The notes: generated by a model not told the origin, from the sequence alone. DNA of 64,000 nt from Planctomycetaceae bacterium (GCA_011525745.1 WYBU01000029.1:58033-122032); one strand, 5' to 3'. Positions 45,435 through 54,432 are shown, numbered from the stretch's first letter. Program-made: numbers and translations.

Positions 45435-46400
45435 TCACGGTCGCGGTTCGGAACACAGCGCAGCCACGCGCCGCACGGCCTCGACGTCGCGCGCGATTTG
45501 CTGCGTCAGCTCCTCAGGCGAGGCGAACGCGCGCTGCGCCCGGACCCACGATACAAGCTCCAGCCGCGCGGTCTGCCCGTATCGCTCACCTTCATGATCC
45601 AACAGATACGCCTCGATCACGCGCACGCCCGTGCCGAATGTCGCCCGGCTGCCTACGCTGATCGCCGCCGGAAACGGGCCGGCCTGTGTCGCGCACTCGA
45701 ACCGCGCACGCCCGGCATAGACGCCGTCGGCCGGCCACTGCATGTCGCCGATATCGATATTGATCGTCGGAAAACCCAGCCCGCGCCCGCGCGCCGCCCC
45801 GTGAATCACCGGACCGATCAGCACGTACGGGCGATCCAGGCAGCCCGCCGCCGCCTCGACCCGTCCTTCGGCAATCAGCCGCCGCACCAGGCTGCTCGAC
45901 ACGATCTGCCGCACGTCCGGCGGCGGCAGTTCGATCTCGGCCGGCGGAACCACGTCAACGTCGAAGCCGAATCGCGGTCCCAGCTCGCGCAGCGTATCGA
46001 CCGAGCCGCTGCGCCCCACGCCGAAGCGGAACGTCGGTCCTTCCACGACGCAGCGCGGCGCGAGCGGTGCGGCCAGCACGCCCTCGACGAACTGCTCCGG
46101 CGTCAACGACAACAACGCGGCGTCGGTACGCAGCACCATCGCCGCCGTGGCGCCCCGCGTCTCAAGCAAGCGCAGTTTTTCCGAAAGCGGCGTCAGCCGG
46201 CGCGGCGCGCGATCCGGCGACAGAACGGCGACCGGCGCCGGATCAAACGTCATGGCCACGACGGCCCCGCCGCCGGCGCGTTCGACGCAGCGGCGCAGCA
46301 GGCGGGCGTGTCCTTGATGGATCCCGTCGAAATTGCCGATGGTGACCACGCCGCGCCGCAGATCGGGATCGACTCGGGATGTGTCGTGCAGAACTCTCAC
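45435..46400 (-). CDS. ribF: Bifunctional riboflavin kinase/FAD synthetase
   Basis: The protein has 321 residues from GTG 46400. The N-terminal adenylyltransferase has TIGNFDGIHQGHARLL (20-35), MTFDPAPV and VEGPTFRFGVGRSG. The C-terminal kinase has VIHGAARGRGLGFPTINI. It makes FMN and FAD from riboflavin. The final residues CSEPRP and the stop codon come from a 37-bp repeat unit (45425-45457), so the C-terminal tail and termination are repeat-derived. No RFN riboswitch was seen. Confidence 0.95.
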   Translation of the reverse strand: MRVLHDTSRVDPDLRRGVVTIGNFDGIHQGHARLLRRCVERAGGGAVVAMTFDPAPVAVLSPDRAPRRLTPLSEKLRLLETRGATAAMVLRTDAALLSLTPEQFVEGVLAAPLAPRCVVEGPTFRFGVGRSGSVDTLRELGPRFGFDVDVVPPAEIELPPPDVRQIVSSSLVRRLIAEGRVEAAAGCLDRPYVLIGPVIHGAARGRGLGFPTINIDIGDMQWPADGVYAGRARFECATQAGPFPAAISVGSRATFGTGVRVIEAYLLDHEGERYGQTARLELVSWVRAQRAFASPEELTQQIARDVEAVRRVAALCSEPRP

Positions 46401-46440
46401 GCGCGGTTCGTCCCCGGCCCGCGACAGGGCGGGCCCGCGC

Positions 46441-47214
46441 TTACCAGCCGATCATGCTGTATCCGGCGTCGACGTAGTGAATCTCGCCGGTGACGCCGGT
46501 GGACAGGTCGCTGCAAAAATAAAGGCCGCTCTTGCCGACCTCGTCGGGATCAATGTTGCGACGCAGCGGGCTTTTGGTGGGATAGTGCTCGAGGATCTTG
46601 TCGAATCCGCCGACGCCCGAGGCGCTGAGCGTGCGACACGGACCGGCCGAGACGGCGTTGACACGGATGCGTTTCAGATCGCCCATGTCGGCCGCCAGAT
46701 AGCGTACGGTGCTCTCCAGCGCGGCCTTGCACACGCCCATGACGTTGTAACCCGGCACGACGCGCACGCTGCCCAGATAGGTCAACGTGACCACCGACGC
46801 GCCCTCGCGCAGCACCGGAAGCGCCTCGCGGCAGACGCCGATCAGCGAATAGGCGCTGACGTCCATCGCCTGCTTGAAGTCTTCGCGCGACGTTTCATGA
46901 AAGCGGCAGGACAGCGCCTCGCGGCTGGCGTAGGCGACGGCGTGAACCAGAAAATCGATCGTGCCGAAGGTCTCGCGTACGCGGCCGACGAACTCGCGGA
47001 TGCTCGCGTCGTCGGCGACATCGCACGGCGCGATCAGCGCCGCGCCGATCGGCTCGGCCAGCTTGCGCACGCGCCGCTCCATCTTCTCGTTGGGCAGATG
47101 GTTGAAACCGAGCTGGGCGCCTTCGGCGTGCAGCCGTTGCGCGATGTGCCATGCCAGGCTGTGATCGTTGGCCACGCCCAGAATGACGCCCTTCTTTCCG
47201 TTCATCAGTCCCAT
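46441..47214 (-). CDS. fabI: Enoyl-[acyl-carrier-protein] reductase, FabI type
   Basis: The protein has 257 residues with AGGAG seven bases before ATG 47214. This SDR enzyme reduces trans-2-enoyl-ACP in type II fatty acid synthesis. Marks are ILGVANDHSLAWHIA (11-25), FLVHAVAYAS (88-97) and the catalytic Tyr156-x6-Lys163 in GYNVMGVCKAALE, with Tyr146 also in place. The C-terminal end GEIHYVDAGYSMIGW is typical. It is the target of triclosan-type inhibitors in other bacteria. It follows ribF 40 bp upstream on the same strand. Confidence 0.95.
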   Translation of the reverse strand: MGLMNGKKGVILGVANDHSLAWHIAQRLHAEGAQLGFNHLPNEKMERRVRKLAEPIGAALIAPCDVADDASIREFVGRVRETFGTIDFLVHAVAYASREALSCRFHETSREDFKQAMDVSAYSLIGVCREALPVLREGASVVTLTYLGSVRVVPGYNVMGVCKAALESTVRYLAADMGDLKRIRVNAVSAGPCRTLSASGVGGFDKILEHYPTKSPLRRNIDPDEVGKSGLYFCSDLSTGVTGEIHYVDAGYSMIGW

Positions 47215-47432
47215 CGGGCCGCTCCTGTGCGAAAAAACCGCGCGGACCGATCTGGCGCGCGGCTGATCCTGCCCTGAAAAACGAATCTAATCTAGGGGCT
47301 GTACGCGACGATGTCCAGCCGCGTCAAACGAGGCCGGCCTTGTACGGAGCCACATGACCGAATAACGTAGGGGCGTCGGGCCGTTCTTCGGCCCGCGAGG
47401 GACGCGGACTGAGTGGGGCTGCGCACATGCAC

Positions 47433-47537
47433 AGGGGCGGCACGGTCAAGCCCTCGCGCAGGGCGGGCATTTGAGTTTCGGGTGGTACGGGCGTCGCGCC
47501 CTTCGAACGCGTCTGGCGAGAGCTTGGCCGTATTGCC
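47433..47537. repeat. REPIN-like inverted pair 5 with palindromic core
   Basis: 'cggcacggtcaagccctcgc' (47438-47457) pairs with 'ggcgagagcttggccgta' (47515-47532). The core 'gggtggtacgggcgtcgcgc' matches that of the copy at 33041-33141. The remainder of the 420-bp spacer 47215-47634 holds nothing recognised. Confidence 0.7.
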
Positions 47538-47634
47538 TCCACGCCAGGCAGTGCATGGCAGGCCCGACCGTCGACAGGGCGCGCGGGCGCCTCAGCGCGT
47601 GAACTTTACGGGGACGAATCCTGGGGAATCACTG

Positions 47635-47907
47635 ATGAGACGCCTGCGCAAGTCGATCCAAATGGGGCTGGGACTGATCCTGGGTTGTGCCCTGCTCGCC
47701 GGATGCGAAGCCGCCACCAACATTGTGCCGTTGCCGCTGCCCGATCGCATCGACGGCCTGACGCTTCAGCGAATCCGCGAAATCCAGGTCGACGCGACAC
47801 TCGACATCACCGAGAAGCGCGTCCTGCTGCGCGAGATTCTCGGCGTCGCCGATGACGCCGCAGGCAACCGCCTGGTCAACTTCCTGCTGGGATTGACGAT
47901 CCCGTGA
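47635..47907 (+). CDS. Small lipoprotein
   Basis: The protein has 90 residues from ATG 47635 with GGGGA upstream. It starts MRRLRKSIQMGLGLILGCAL and reaches the lipobox LLAGC, so is expected to be lipid-anchored after residue 24. The remaining 67 residues (IDGLTLQRIREIQVDATLDI and on) look folded. No family is recognised. The last 32 bp overlap the convergent neighbour. Confidence 0.7.
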   Translation: MRRLRKSIQMGLGLILGCALLAGCEAATNIVPLPLPDRIDGLTLQRIREIQVDATLDITEKRVLLREILGVADDAAGNRLVNFLLGLTIP

Positions 47908-49144
47908 GCCGCGCCGTTCGCTCGGCCTCCAACCGCTCATACAGCAGCCGGATGCCGCTGTTTCGATCCACCGGAGACAACTGGCTGTCGGCGTCGCTGG
48001 CCTCGCGCGCCCGCCGGACGGCCACGTTGATGTCGCCGGTCAGCCACGTCAGATAGGCCACCAGAGCGTCGCGCCTGGGACGAACTTGCGGCTGCACGTC
48101 GAGCAGGTCAAGATTTCGTCGCAACTGCTGGAACGTCACCGCGGCGCGGCGGCGCACCTCCTCGGATTTCGATGTAAGTCCCGCGAAGTCGAACGACAGA
48201 TCGTCCAGCGTGCCGTTCCGCGCGCCGAATAGCGTCATTCCCTGCTTCCACGACTCCATCGCCTGCTGCGTGTTGTTTAATTCGAGCGCGGAAAGCGTGC
48301 CGCCGAAGTAGGCGCTGGGCAAGCGCGGATCGAGCAGCCGCACCATCTCGAAATCGCGCCCCGCCCCCTGAACCGTCGTCACATCCACCTGTCCCGTCCG
48401 TGGATCGGTCGGCGAGAACAGACGCTCCACGGCCCGGCTCATGAAGAACGCGGTGCTGCGCTCGGCGCGTTCGCGGATGTCGATGTCGCCCAGGGCCTCG
48501 CCCAGAGTGTCGGGCAGGCCGCTTTCCGGCGGAGACGCCGTTACCGACCCCGCAACCGAAGCCATGCTCGACGACGACGCGATGTGCTCGAAAACGCGCG
48601 CCGGCGGAATCGACGGCGCCATGGTGACCGGCGTGCCGGCCAGCGGCGTGCTGTATTCGTCCAGCATCAGCCGGCCTGCCCGCCCCACCTCGCGCTGAAA
48701 GTCCTTCAATTGCAGCATCGGATTGCTGCGGCTGATGAATCCGCGATATTGCCCCAGGCGCGTCGCGTCCGTGAACGGTCGTCCGATGCTGGTCGACGAA
48801 TAGCTGCCGTAGATGTTGAAGTTCTGATCGACGCGGGCGCCGAAGCGCGGCCGCGCCAGCGACGCCTGTTGTACGGTTGAGGTGTCGCGCAGCGGCACCA
48901 TCAGATCGGCCGAAAGCGGGCCGGCTGCCACGCTGCGTGCGGGGCTGACGAAATTGAACGGCGAGGCGCTGGACGAGCGTGTTCGTGCGGATCCCACGAA
49001 TCCGATCCGGTTGGACGCGGTGTTGTTCGCGACGTTGCCGACGCCGCGCAGCGACCCGACGCCCTGTGCCAGGGCGATGTTCCCGTTCTGTAGAATGATC
49101 ACGCCTGCCAGCAGCGCTGCGGCCGTCGTAGTGGATCGGATCAT
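47876..49144 (-). CDS. Hypothetical exported protein
   Basis: The protein has 422 residues from ATG 49144, behind GGAGG. A signal peptide (MIRSTTTAAALLAGVIILQN to about residue 27, ALAQ) leads into Ser/Asn/Thr-rich sequence (about 30-190) and then a helical, charged C-terminal part (about 215-415) with TPR-like character (YFGGTLSALELNNTQQAMES). No named family is recognised. Confidence 0.72.
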   Translation of the reverse strand: MIRSTTTAAALLAGVIILQNGNIALAQGVGSLRGVGNVANNTASNRIGFVGSARTRSSSASPFNFVSPARSVAAGPLSADLMVPLRDTSTVQQASLARPRFGARVDQNFNIYGSYSSTSIGRPFTDATRLGQYRGFISRSNPMLQLKDFQREVGRAGRLMLDEYSTPLAGTPVTMAPSIPPARVFEHIASSSSMASVAGSVTASPPESGLPDTLGEALGDIDIRERAERSTAFFMSRAVERLFSPTDPRTGQVDVTTVQGAGRDFEMVRLLDPRLPSAYFGGTLSALELNNTQQAMESWKQGMTLFGARNGTLDDLSFDFAGLTSKSEEVRRRAAVTFQQLRRNLDLLDVQPQVRPRRDALVAYLTWLTGDINVAVRRAREASDADSQLSPVDRNSGIRLLYERLEAERTARLTGSSIPAGS

Positions 49145-49245
49145 CGCCCCACCTCCCCCGGTTCGCGGATACTCAAGTATAGATCGCACAGCGACTCCTT
49201 GCCAAACGCGAGCCTTGCCGATCCCCGCAGTTACAATCTCGGACC

Positions 49246-50004
49246 GTGGCCCTATCCATATCGCCCAATTCCGGCGTCGCGTACAACATTTGTTACGAAG
49301 ATGACGATCTGCTGGTTGTCGAAAAACCCGCCGGCGTTGTCTCGCAGCCCGGCAAGGGCCATCAGACCGACAGCTTGCTCAACGGCCTGTTCGCCCGATT
49401 CGGCGGCCGATTGCAGTCGCTGGGGCCTGCCCGCGACTGGGGACTGATGCACCGACTCGATCGCGACACCAGCGGTTTGCTGATCGTCGCGCTGACGCCG
49501 GCCGCGCATCAGGTCCTGCGCGAGGCGTTCGAACAGCGGCGCATCCGCAAGACCTACTGGGCGATTGTCTTCGGCAAGCCTCCCTGCCCCGGCGGCGTCA
49601 TGCAACAGCCGATTCGCGAAGTGCAGGGCGTTCAGAAGCGCGCCGTGATCCATCGCGCGGGGCGGCCGGCCGCTACGTCATACCGAGTGCTCGACAGCGC
49701 AGTGCTCGATGCCGCCGGCCGCGAGGACCCGGGCATGGTCTCGTTGATCGAGGCGCGGCCGGCAACGGGTCGGCTGCACCAGGTGCGCGTGCACCTGGCG
49801 CATCTGGGCTGTCCGATCCTGGGCGATGAGATGTACGGGGGCACGGAACGGAACATGCCGCGCGTGCCGCGACTGTGCCTGCATGCGGCGGAGTTGTCCT
49901 TCGTTCATCCGACGACACAGCAGCGGGCGCAGGTTCGCTCGCCGTGGCCGGCAGACCTGAAGCGCGTTCTGGCACGGATGGGGTTGAGAGAGCCACATGA
50001 GTAG
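49246..50004 (+). CDS. RluA-family pseudouridine synthase
   Basis: The protein has 252 residues from GTG 49246. RluA enzymes convert uridines to pseudouridine in rRNA or tRNA. Catalytic Asp72 lies in HRLDRDTSG (69-77). LLVVEKPAGVVSQPG (22-36) and ARPATGRLHQVRVHLAHLG are other family blocks. There is no N-terminal S4 domain, so it is a short RluA/RluC-like form. RNA target unknown. Confidence 0.92.
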   Translation: MALSISPNSGVAYNICYEDDDLLVVEKPAGVVSQPGKGHQTDSLLNGLFARFGGRLQSLGPARDWGLMHRLDRDTSGLLIVALTPAAHQVLREAFEQRRIRKTYWAIVFGKPPCPGGVMQQPIREVQGVQKRAVIHRAGRPAATSYRVLDSAVLDAAGREDPGMVSLIEARPATGRLHQVRVHLAHLGCPILGDEMYGGTERNMPRVPRLCLHAAELSFVHPTTQQRAQVRSPWPADLKRVLARMGLREPHE

Positions 50005-50235
50005 CAGTACATGTCGCGGATGACCCGTGTGAACAGCAGGTTTCTTGAAGCCGCGCGACAAGCGAATCGAGCGACTATTTACGACCCCAACGCGGGCGGC
50101 TCTCATTCAGCAATCCCAGCGATTGCACGCCGTCGCGGCGGTTCTGCTGTCCCTGAAGAAATGCGCATTGGCGGCCGCCTGAGCAGTGAGGAATCGGCTG
50201 CGGCACGTTACAATATGATGAGTCGAGGATTTGAC

Positions 50236-50460
50236 ATGGCGACCTACACGGGACGAGTCCGGCACGGAGTAGTTGTCCTTGACAACGGCAATGAACTGGC
50301 CGAAGGCACGCTGGTGCGCATTGAGCCGCTGGAGGAGCCTGTTGCGTCCACGGCGCAGGGCCGCGCGAGGTTGTTGAGCCTGGCGGGTACGATTACCGAC
50401 CTGCCGAGTGACCTTGCCAGGAACCACGATCACTATCTGTACGGGCACCAGAAGGAATGA
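50236..50460 (+). CDS. Antitoxin-like small protein (partner of a PIN toxin)
   Basis: The protein has 74 residues from ATG 50236 (GAGG upstream). TYTGRVRHGVVVLDNGNELA matches a beta-strand N-terminus common in small antitoxins next to PIN toxins (a 'G.V..GVVVL' pattern). It ends with an ATGA overlap to the PIN reading frame. An ATG at 50218 would add six residues. The assignment is from context and pattern. Confidence 0.65.
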   Translation: MATYTGRVRHGVVVLDNGNELAEGTLVRIEPLEEPVASTAQGRARLLSLAGTITDLPSDLARNHDHYLYGHQKE

Positions 50461-50873
50461 CGCGCTGTTTTGCCGATACCTAACTGTGTCTGGCGCTGCC
50501 CAATCGCCGAGACGAGGCCCACGCAATCGCCCGCGCCTTTCTTGACGAGCACCAGCCTCTCTTGGTCACTACGGCCTGGGTCCTGACGGAAGTTGCCAAT
50601 TCGATCGCCAAGAGCGAGCGCCGTACGGCCTTCGGCGAGTTGTACCATGCGGTTGTCTTCGACGAGCAGACGACTTTCGTTCCCGCATCTGACGCGTTGT
50701 TTCGTTTGGGGATTGAGCGTTACAACCTGCGTCCGGACAAGAGTTGGTCGCTGACCGACTGCATCTCTTTCGTCGTGATGGAGCAGCACGATTTGAGCGA
50801 CGCGCTGACCGGCGATCATCACTTCGAACAGGCCGGGTTCAGGGCGCTGCTGCGGTCGCACCCCGCGACTTGA
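50457..50873 (+). pseudogene. PIN-domain toxin (VapC-like), interrupted by a stop codon
   Basis: The frame starts at ATG 50457 within the antitoxin stop. It reads MTRCFADT, then TAA at 50481-50483 (codon 9), then continues LCLALPNRRDEAHAIARAFL to the TGA at 50873. The rest is a complete PIN domain: Asp7, VLTEVANS, SLTDCISF and ALTGDHHFEQAGF carry the four acidic positions. A single-base change from TAC or TAT to TAA would explain it. As written the toxin is not translated, unless reinitiation occurs downstream without Asp7. Confidence 0.8.
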
Positions 50874-50994
50874 TACGGTCGCCTCACTTTTCCGGGTTCG
50901 ATGCAGGCGCTCTGCGTGCAGGTGTCACGTGGGCACAGTCTTGCGGTAGCTGGACGCGACGCGCAGCCGGTCGGGCGGTGGGCCTGGAATCATG

Positions 50995-51549
50995 TCACTC
51001 CGCCTCGTCGCGCTTGAGCTGCGACACCGGCGCGAACACCCAGGCGCCGTCCTCGCGCACGATCAACATGCGATAGGTCTCCTGCGCCTTCTTCTGAACG
51101 GCGGCGTCGTCCATCACCACGTCGGCCGTGATGACGTACGCGACTTCGTCGGGCCGCTCCGGCCGCGCGATCTTCGCTACGCTCGTGATCCGCACCTGCC
51201 GCACGCGCGTCCAGATCAGGGCATAGCCGTCCTTGCTGACCGGATCGATCGAGCGCGTCCACATCTTGCGGAACTCGCTGTAGCGCCCCTCGCGCGTCAC
51301 GCGGATGAAGCGGTCGATGAAGCGGTTGACGCCGCTGTCGAACGTCCGCAGCCGCTCGGGGAATTCGATGTTCGGCGCGTTGCTCGGCTCCAGCGCCGGC
51401 TCGTCGGAAAAGTCGTCCAGCGCGACCGCCGGCTCGGCGTCGCCCGTGGCCAGCACGTAGCCGACGGCGCTGACCATGAACAGCGCCAGCAGCGTCAGGC
51501 CGTAGAACCCCATGCGTTGAAGCCGCGACAGCGGCGCGTGCGAACTCAT
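50995..51549 (-). CDS. Hypothetical membrane-anchored protein
   Basis: The protein has 184 residues from ATG 51549, with one membrane helix (about 14-36). The extracytoplasmic part has motifs such as FDSGVNRFIDRFIRVTREG and YRMLIVREDGAWVFAPVSQL, giving an NTF2-like or DUF-type impression, but no family is certain. A GTG-type start upstream is possible. Confidence 0.7.
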   Translation of the reverse strand: MSSHAPLSRLQRMGFYGLTLLALFMVSAVGYVLATGDAEPAVALDDFSDEPALEPSNAPNIEFPERLRTFDSGVNRFIDRFIRVTREGRYSEFRKMWTRSIDPVSKDGYALIWTRVRQVRITSVAKIARPERPDEVAYVITADVVMDDAAVQKKAQETYRMLIVREDGAWVFAPVSQLKRDEAE

Positions 51550-51594
51550 GTCCAGAGCGTAGGCGCGGCGCCGGCAGCGCACAACTCCAGGCAT

Positions 51595-52326
51595 TCACCG
51601 CGACCTGGCCAGCGCATCGACGCCCACGACCAGCGTTACGCGCGTAAGCTGATCGGCGCGCAATTGCACGTTCTGCTCCGTACCCGGCAGGCGCGGATGC
51701 CAGCACGCGGCGCGATAGGCGCCGGGCGGCAGATCGGCGAACACGACGCTCTGACCGCCTCGCGCTCGGCGCACCCAGGGCGACGGCGCGACATAGACCC
51801 GCGCCAACGGCTCATTGCGCGAATCCAGCAGCACCTCGACCACACCCGGCCGGTGCAGCGTACTACGGGCCATGCCGCCGGCCGGCAACGCGCCCAGATC
51901 GAACTCGTTGCCCTCCGATACCGAATAGACGCTTTCGGCCCGCCGGCCGGTGTTTCGCACGCGCAACACGCCGCCGACGCCGGTGGCGAACAGCGGCGGG
52001 CCGGCCGGATCGGGCGTGGCGACGTCGAGCGTGATGTCGGGCGGGACGGCGTCGGGCGTCACGCGGTTCTGCGGTTCGAGCCAGACGACGATATCGTCGA
52101 GATGGTCGTAATCGACGAGGGCAAACGCGCCGGTTTGCGGAACCTCGTCATCGACCGAGGCGGGTGTGCTCATGCCATAGGGATCGACGCCCGACACGCC
52201 GGCGACGGGGCGATGATAGCCTGACTTGGGCTTTGCCTGAATCGTGATGCGCGCGCCCGACAGGCCGGGCTGGATTTTCACCGGCGCTTCGCAGCCGGCC
52301 AGCGCTGCGGCAAGAGCAATGAGCAT
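51595..52326 (-). CDS. Putative lipoprotein
   Basis: The protein has 243 residues from ATG 52326. The start MLIALAAALAGCEAP has a lipobox (LAGC) but no basic residues before it, so the start could be further upstream (the frame is open, though through a repeat). The middle is beta-rich, and the C-terminal YVAPSPWVRRARGGQSVVFA leads into LPPGAYRAACWHPRLPG, which resembles carboxypeptidase-regulatory-like or PEGA-type repeats. It lies downstream of a cupredoxin gene with similar C-terminal features. Confidence 0.65.
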   Translation of the reverse strand: MLIALAAALAGCEAPVKIQPGLSGARITIQAKPKSGYHRPVAGVSGVDPYGMSTPASVDDEVPQTGAFALVDYDHLDDIVVWLEPQNRVTPDAVPPDITLDVATPDPAGPPLFATGVGGVLRVRNTGRRAESVYSVSEGNEFDLGALPAGGMARSTLHRPGVVEVLLDSRNEPLARVYVAPSPWVRRARGGQSVVFADLPPGAYRAACWHPRLPGTEQNVQLRADQLTRVTLVVGVDALARSR

Positions 52327-52363
52327 GGCGGCAGCGCGAAGCGTTGGCGCGCGACGCGGTTCA

Positions 52364-52439
52364 ACATGGCCAGGCCCACGCGGGACGCGTTCCGCGGGAT
52401 CGACAGGTTTGCTCTGCGCGAGGGCTTGACCATGCCACC
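52364..52439. repeat. REPIN-like inverted pair 6
   Basis: 'acatggccaggcccacgcgg' (52364-52383) pairs with 'gcgcgagggcttgaccatgc' (52416-52435). It lies just upstream of the lipoprotein start and may overlap its promoter. Confidence 0.7.
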
Positions 52440-52523
52440 GGTCGCACGACCCATGCCACGCACTGCGCGAGTCGTGCCGCGCCTGTTTCAAGTTGTGCGG
52501 CATTCCAGCATCCTGACACGGCG

Positions 52524-53201
52524 CTACTTGCGCCGCATTTCGATCGCGACTTCCGCCGCCTGGCCGGACGTCACTTCCACGTCGGACGTTTGCTCCTTGA
52601 ACCGCTGCCGCGCCTGCCAGGTCTTGACGCGGTACGAGCCGGGCGGAACGTCGGCGATGTCGAAGCGCCCGTCGGCGCCGACCTTGGCGAAGAACGGCGT
52701 CGGGCAGACGAAGATCATTCCGTCCATGTAGCGATGGATCGAGCAGAACAGCCGCACCGCGCCGGGCTGCTCGAACGTGACGCGTTTGTCGACGCCCGGC
52801 TTATACAGCCCCAGATCGAACGTCCGCGCCGGCGAACGCGAAAACACGTTGTGCTCGATGGGGCGGTCCTCGTCATTGCGGAACTCGACCGCCTGTCCGA
52901 CGCAGATGATCAGCGGATTGGGCTGGAATTTCGCACCCTTTTGCGAAATCACGGCCGGCTCGCCGGGGGCCGGAAAGCGCCGGTTCGGCTCGCTCGATTC
53001 CAGATAGACGATCATCTCGGGCAGCGTTTTGCCGGCTTCGGCCGTGACGCGGCCGGTCACGCGGCCCGGCGGCGGCGCCTCGTTCGCAGGCTGACTGGTC
53101 GTCGCGGCCGGTTCGTCCTGGCCGGCACGCGCCAGCGACAGCACCGCGAGCGCGGCGACGAATGCGGGCACGACGCGCCGAAATGAGACGTGGCGATTCA
53201 T
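52524..53201 (-). CDS. Exported cupredoxin-like protein
   Basis: The protein has 225 residues from ATG 53201 with a signal peptide (to about residue 27, ARAG). A cupredoxin domain shows the copper ligands: His in EHNVFS, then Cys, His and Met in FCSIHRYMDG (C-x2-H-x2-M). The last third, GRFDIADVPPGSYRVKTWQA, is a carboxypeptidase-regulatory/PEGA-like beta-domain. This order is known in planctomycete and proteobacterial plastocyanin-like proteins. Electron-transfer or copper role is inferred only. The neighbour downstream is an envelope lipoprotein. Confidence 0.78.
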   Translation of the reverse strand: MNRHVSFRRVVPAFVAALAVLSLARAGQDEPAATTSQPANEAPPPGRVTGRVTAEAGKTLPEMIVYLESSEPNRRFPAPGEPAVISQKGAKFQPNPLIICVGQAVEFRNDEDRPIEHNVFSRSPARTFDLGLYKPGVDKRVTFEQPGAVRLFCSIHRYMDGMIFVCPTPFFAKVGADGRFDIADVPPGSYRVKTWQARQRFKEQTSDVEVTSGQAAEVAIEMRRK

Positions 53202-53309
53202 GATTCGTATTCCCGGTCCGGATGGGAAACATGCTATCAGAACGCGCGGCGCGGGCAAGCGTTTCATCAGGATCCGCCGAGCAAGTTGGACTCGTCCGCA
53301 CGGCGGACC

Positions 53310-54392
53310 CTACGAATTGCCCGGCTGCTTGTACAAATACGCCGACGCCACCAGCTTCGCATCGGTCCCGTCGTGCACCGCGTAGTTGCCGCCCGACCAC
53401 ATTGTCGCCGAGCCGTGACGGCCGTCGCGGGCCAGCGCGTAGAACGCCAGGCCGAACGCCGGCCGGCCGTTGCGATCACGAAGGCGCGGCTCGGTGTGAT
53501 CGGCGATGCGCTTCAGCGCTTCGAGGCAGGCGTCCTGCGGAGACTTGCCGTTGCGCATCAGCTCGACGATGAGAAACGACGAGCAGTTCTGCAAATTGGC
53601 TTCGCCGCGCCCGGTGGATCCGGCCGCGCCGACGCCGTTGTCGACATACAGCCCCGCGCCGATGATCGGCGAATCGCCGACGCGACCGGCGATCTTGTTC
53701 GCCAGTCCGCTCGTCGTGGTCGTGCCGGCCAGGTCGCCGGCGGCCGTCAGCGCCAGGCAGTTGATCGTGCCGTAGTCGCGCTCGATCGGACCCTCGCGCG
53801 GCAGGCGCGAATGTTGCCGCGTGGCGGGCTGCGAGGCCGGGGGCAGCCAGTCGTCGTCGTCGGAGTGCGTTTCCTTCCAGCGCAGCCAGGCTTCGCGGGC
53901 GGACTCGGTCAGCAGGTTTTCTTCGGGGAAACCGTGCGCGCGGGCGAAGCGCAGCGCGCCTTCGCCGACGATCAGCACGTGATCGGTGCGCTGCATGACG
54001 CGCTGCGCGACCGACGCCGCGTGTCGCACGCGCCGCAGGGCCGCGACCGCGCCGGCCTTGTGCGTCGGACCGTGCATGACCGAAGCGTCCAGCTCGACTT
54101 CGCCGTCTTCGTTGGGCCCGCCGCCGAAACCGACGCTGCCGTCCTTGGGATCGTCCTCGTTGATGCGCACGCCCTCGACGACGGCATCGAGCGGATCGGA
54201 CCCGCCGCGCAGCAGTTCCATCGCGCGCGTCACCGCCGCCACACCGTTGGCGCTGGCGATGACGATCGGGCCTTTCGCCAACGCGGCCGCGGGCTGCGCG
54301 GCATTTGCCAGGCGCATCAGATCGGCCGACGGCGCCGCCGCGGCGGCCACGGTCGCCCCGAGAAACCCGCGGCGGGACATTTCGTGAGACAT
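53310..54392 (-). CDS. Tat-exported asparaginase-family (Ntn) hydrolase
   Basis: The protein has 360 residues. It begins with a twin-arginine type signal (SRRGFLGATVAAAAAP). The rest is glycosylasparaginase/isoaspartyl peptidase-like: MELLRGGSDPLDAVVEGV near 58-75, DGSVGFGGGPNEDG near 83-96 and the self-cleavage site YGTINCLAL, where the Thr becomes the N-terminal nucleophile. GVGDSPIIGAGLYVDN-type and AAGSTGRGE segments follow. The family removes Asn-linked sugars or isoaspartyl bonds; substrate here is unknown. Confidence 0.9.
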   Translation of the reverse strand: MSHEMSRRGFLGATVAAAAAPSADLMRLANAAQPAAALAKGPIVIASANGVAAVTRAMELLRGGSDPLDAVVEGVRINEDDPKDGSVGFGGGPNEDGEVELDASVMHGPTHKAGAVAALRRVRHAASVAQRVMQRTDHVLIVGEGALRFARAHGFPEENLLTESAREAWLRWKETHSDDDDWLPPASQPATRQHSRLPREGPIERDYGTINCLALTAAGDLAGTTTTSGLANKIAGRVGDSPIIGAGLYVDNGVGAAGSTGRGEANLQNCSSFLIVELMRNGKSPQDACLEALKRIADHTEPRLRDRNGRPAFGLAFYALARDGRHGSATMWSGGNYAVHDGTDAKLVASAYLYKQPGNS

Positions 54393-54432
54393 AATTCTTG
54401 CTCCTTCGAGAGTGAGCCGGCGACAGTGGCTC

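Noticed and set aside
45400..46500. FMN riboswitch upstream of ribF
   Set aside because: The region upstream of the GTG at 46400 is only 40 bp to fabI's stop and shows no RFN element consensus.
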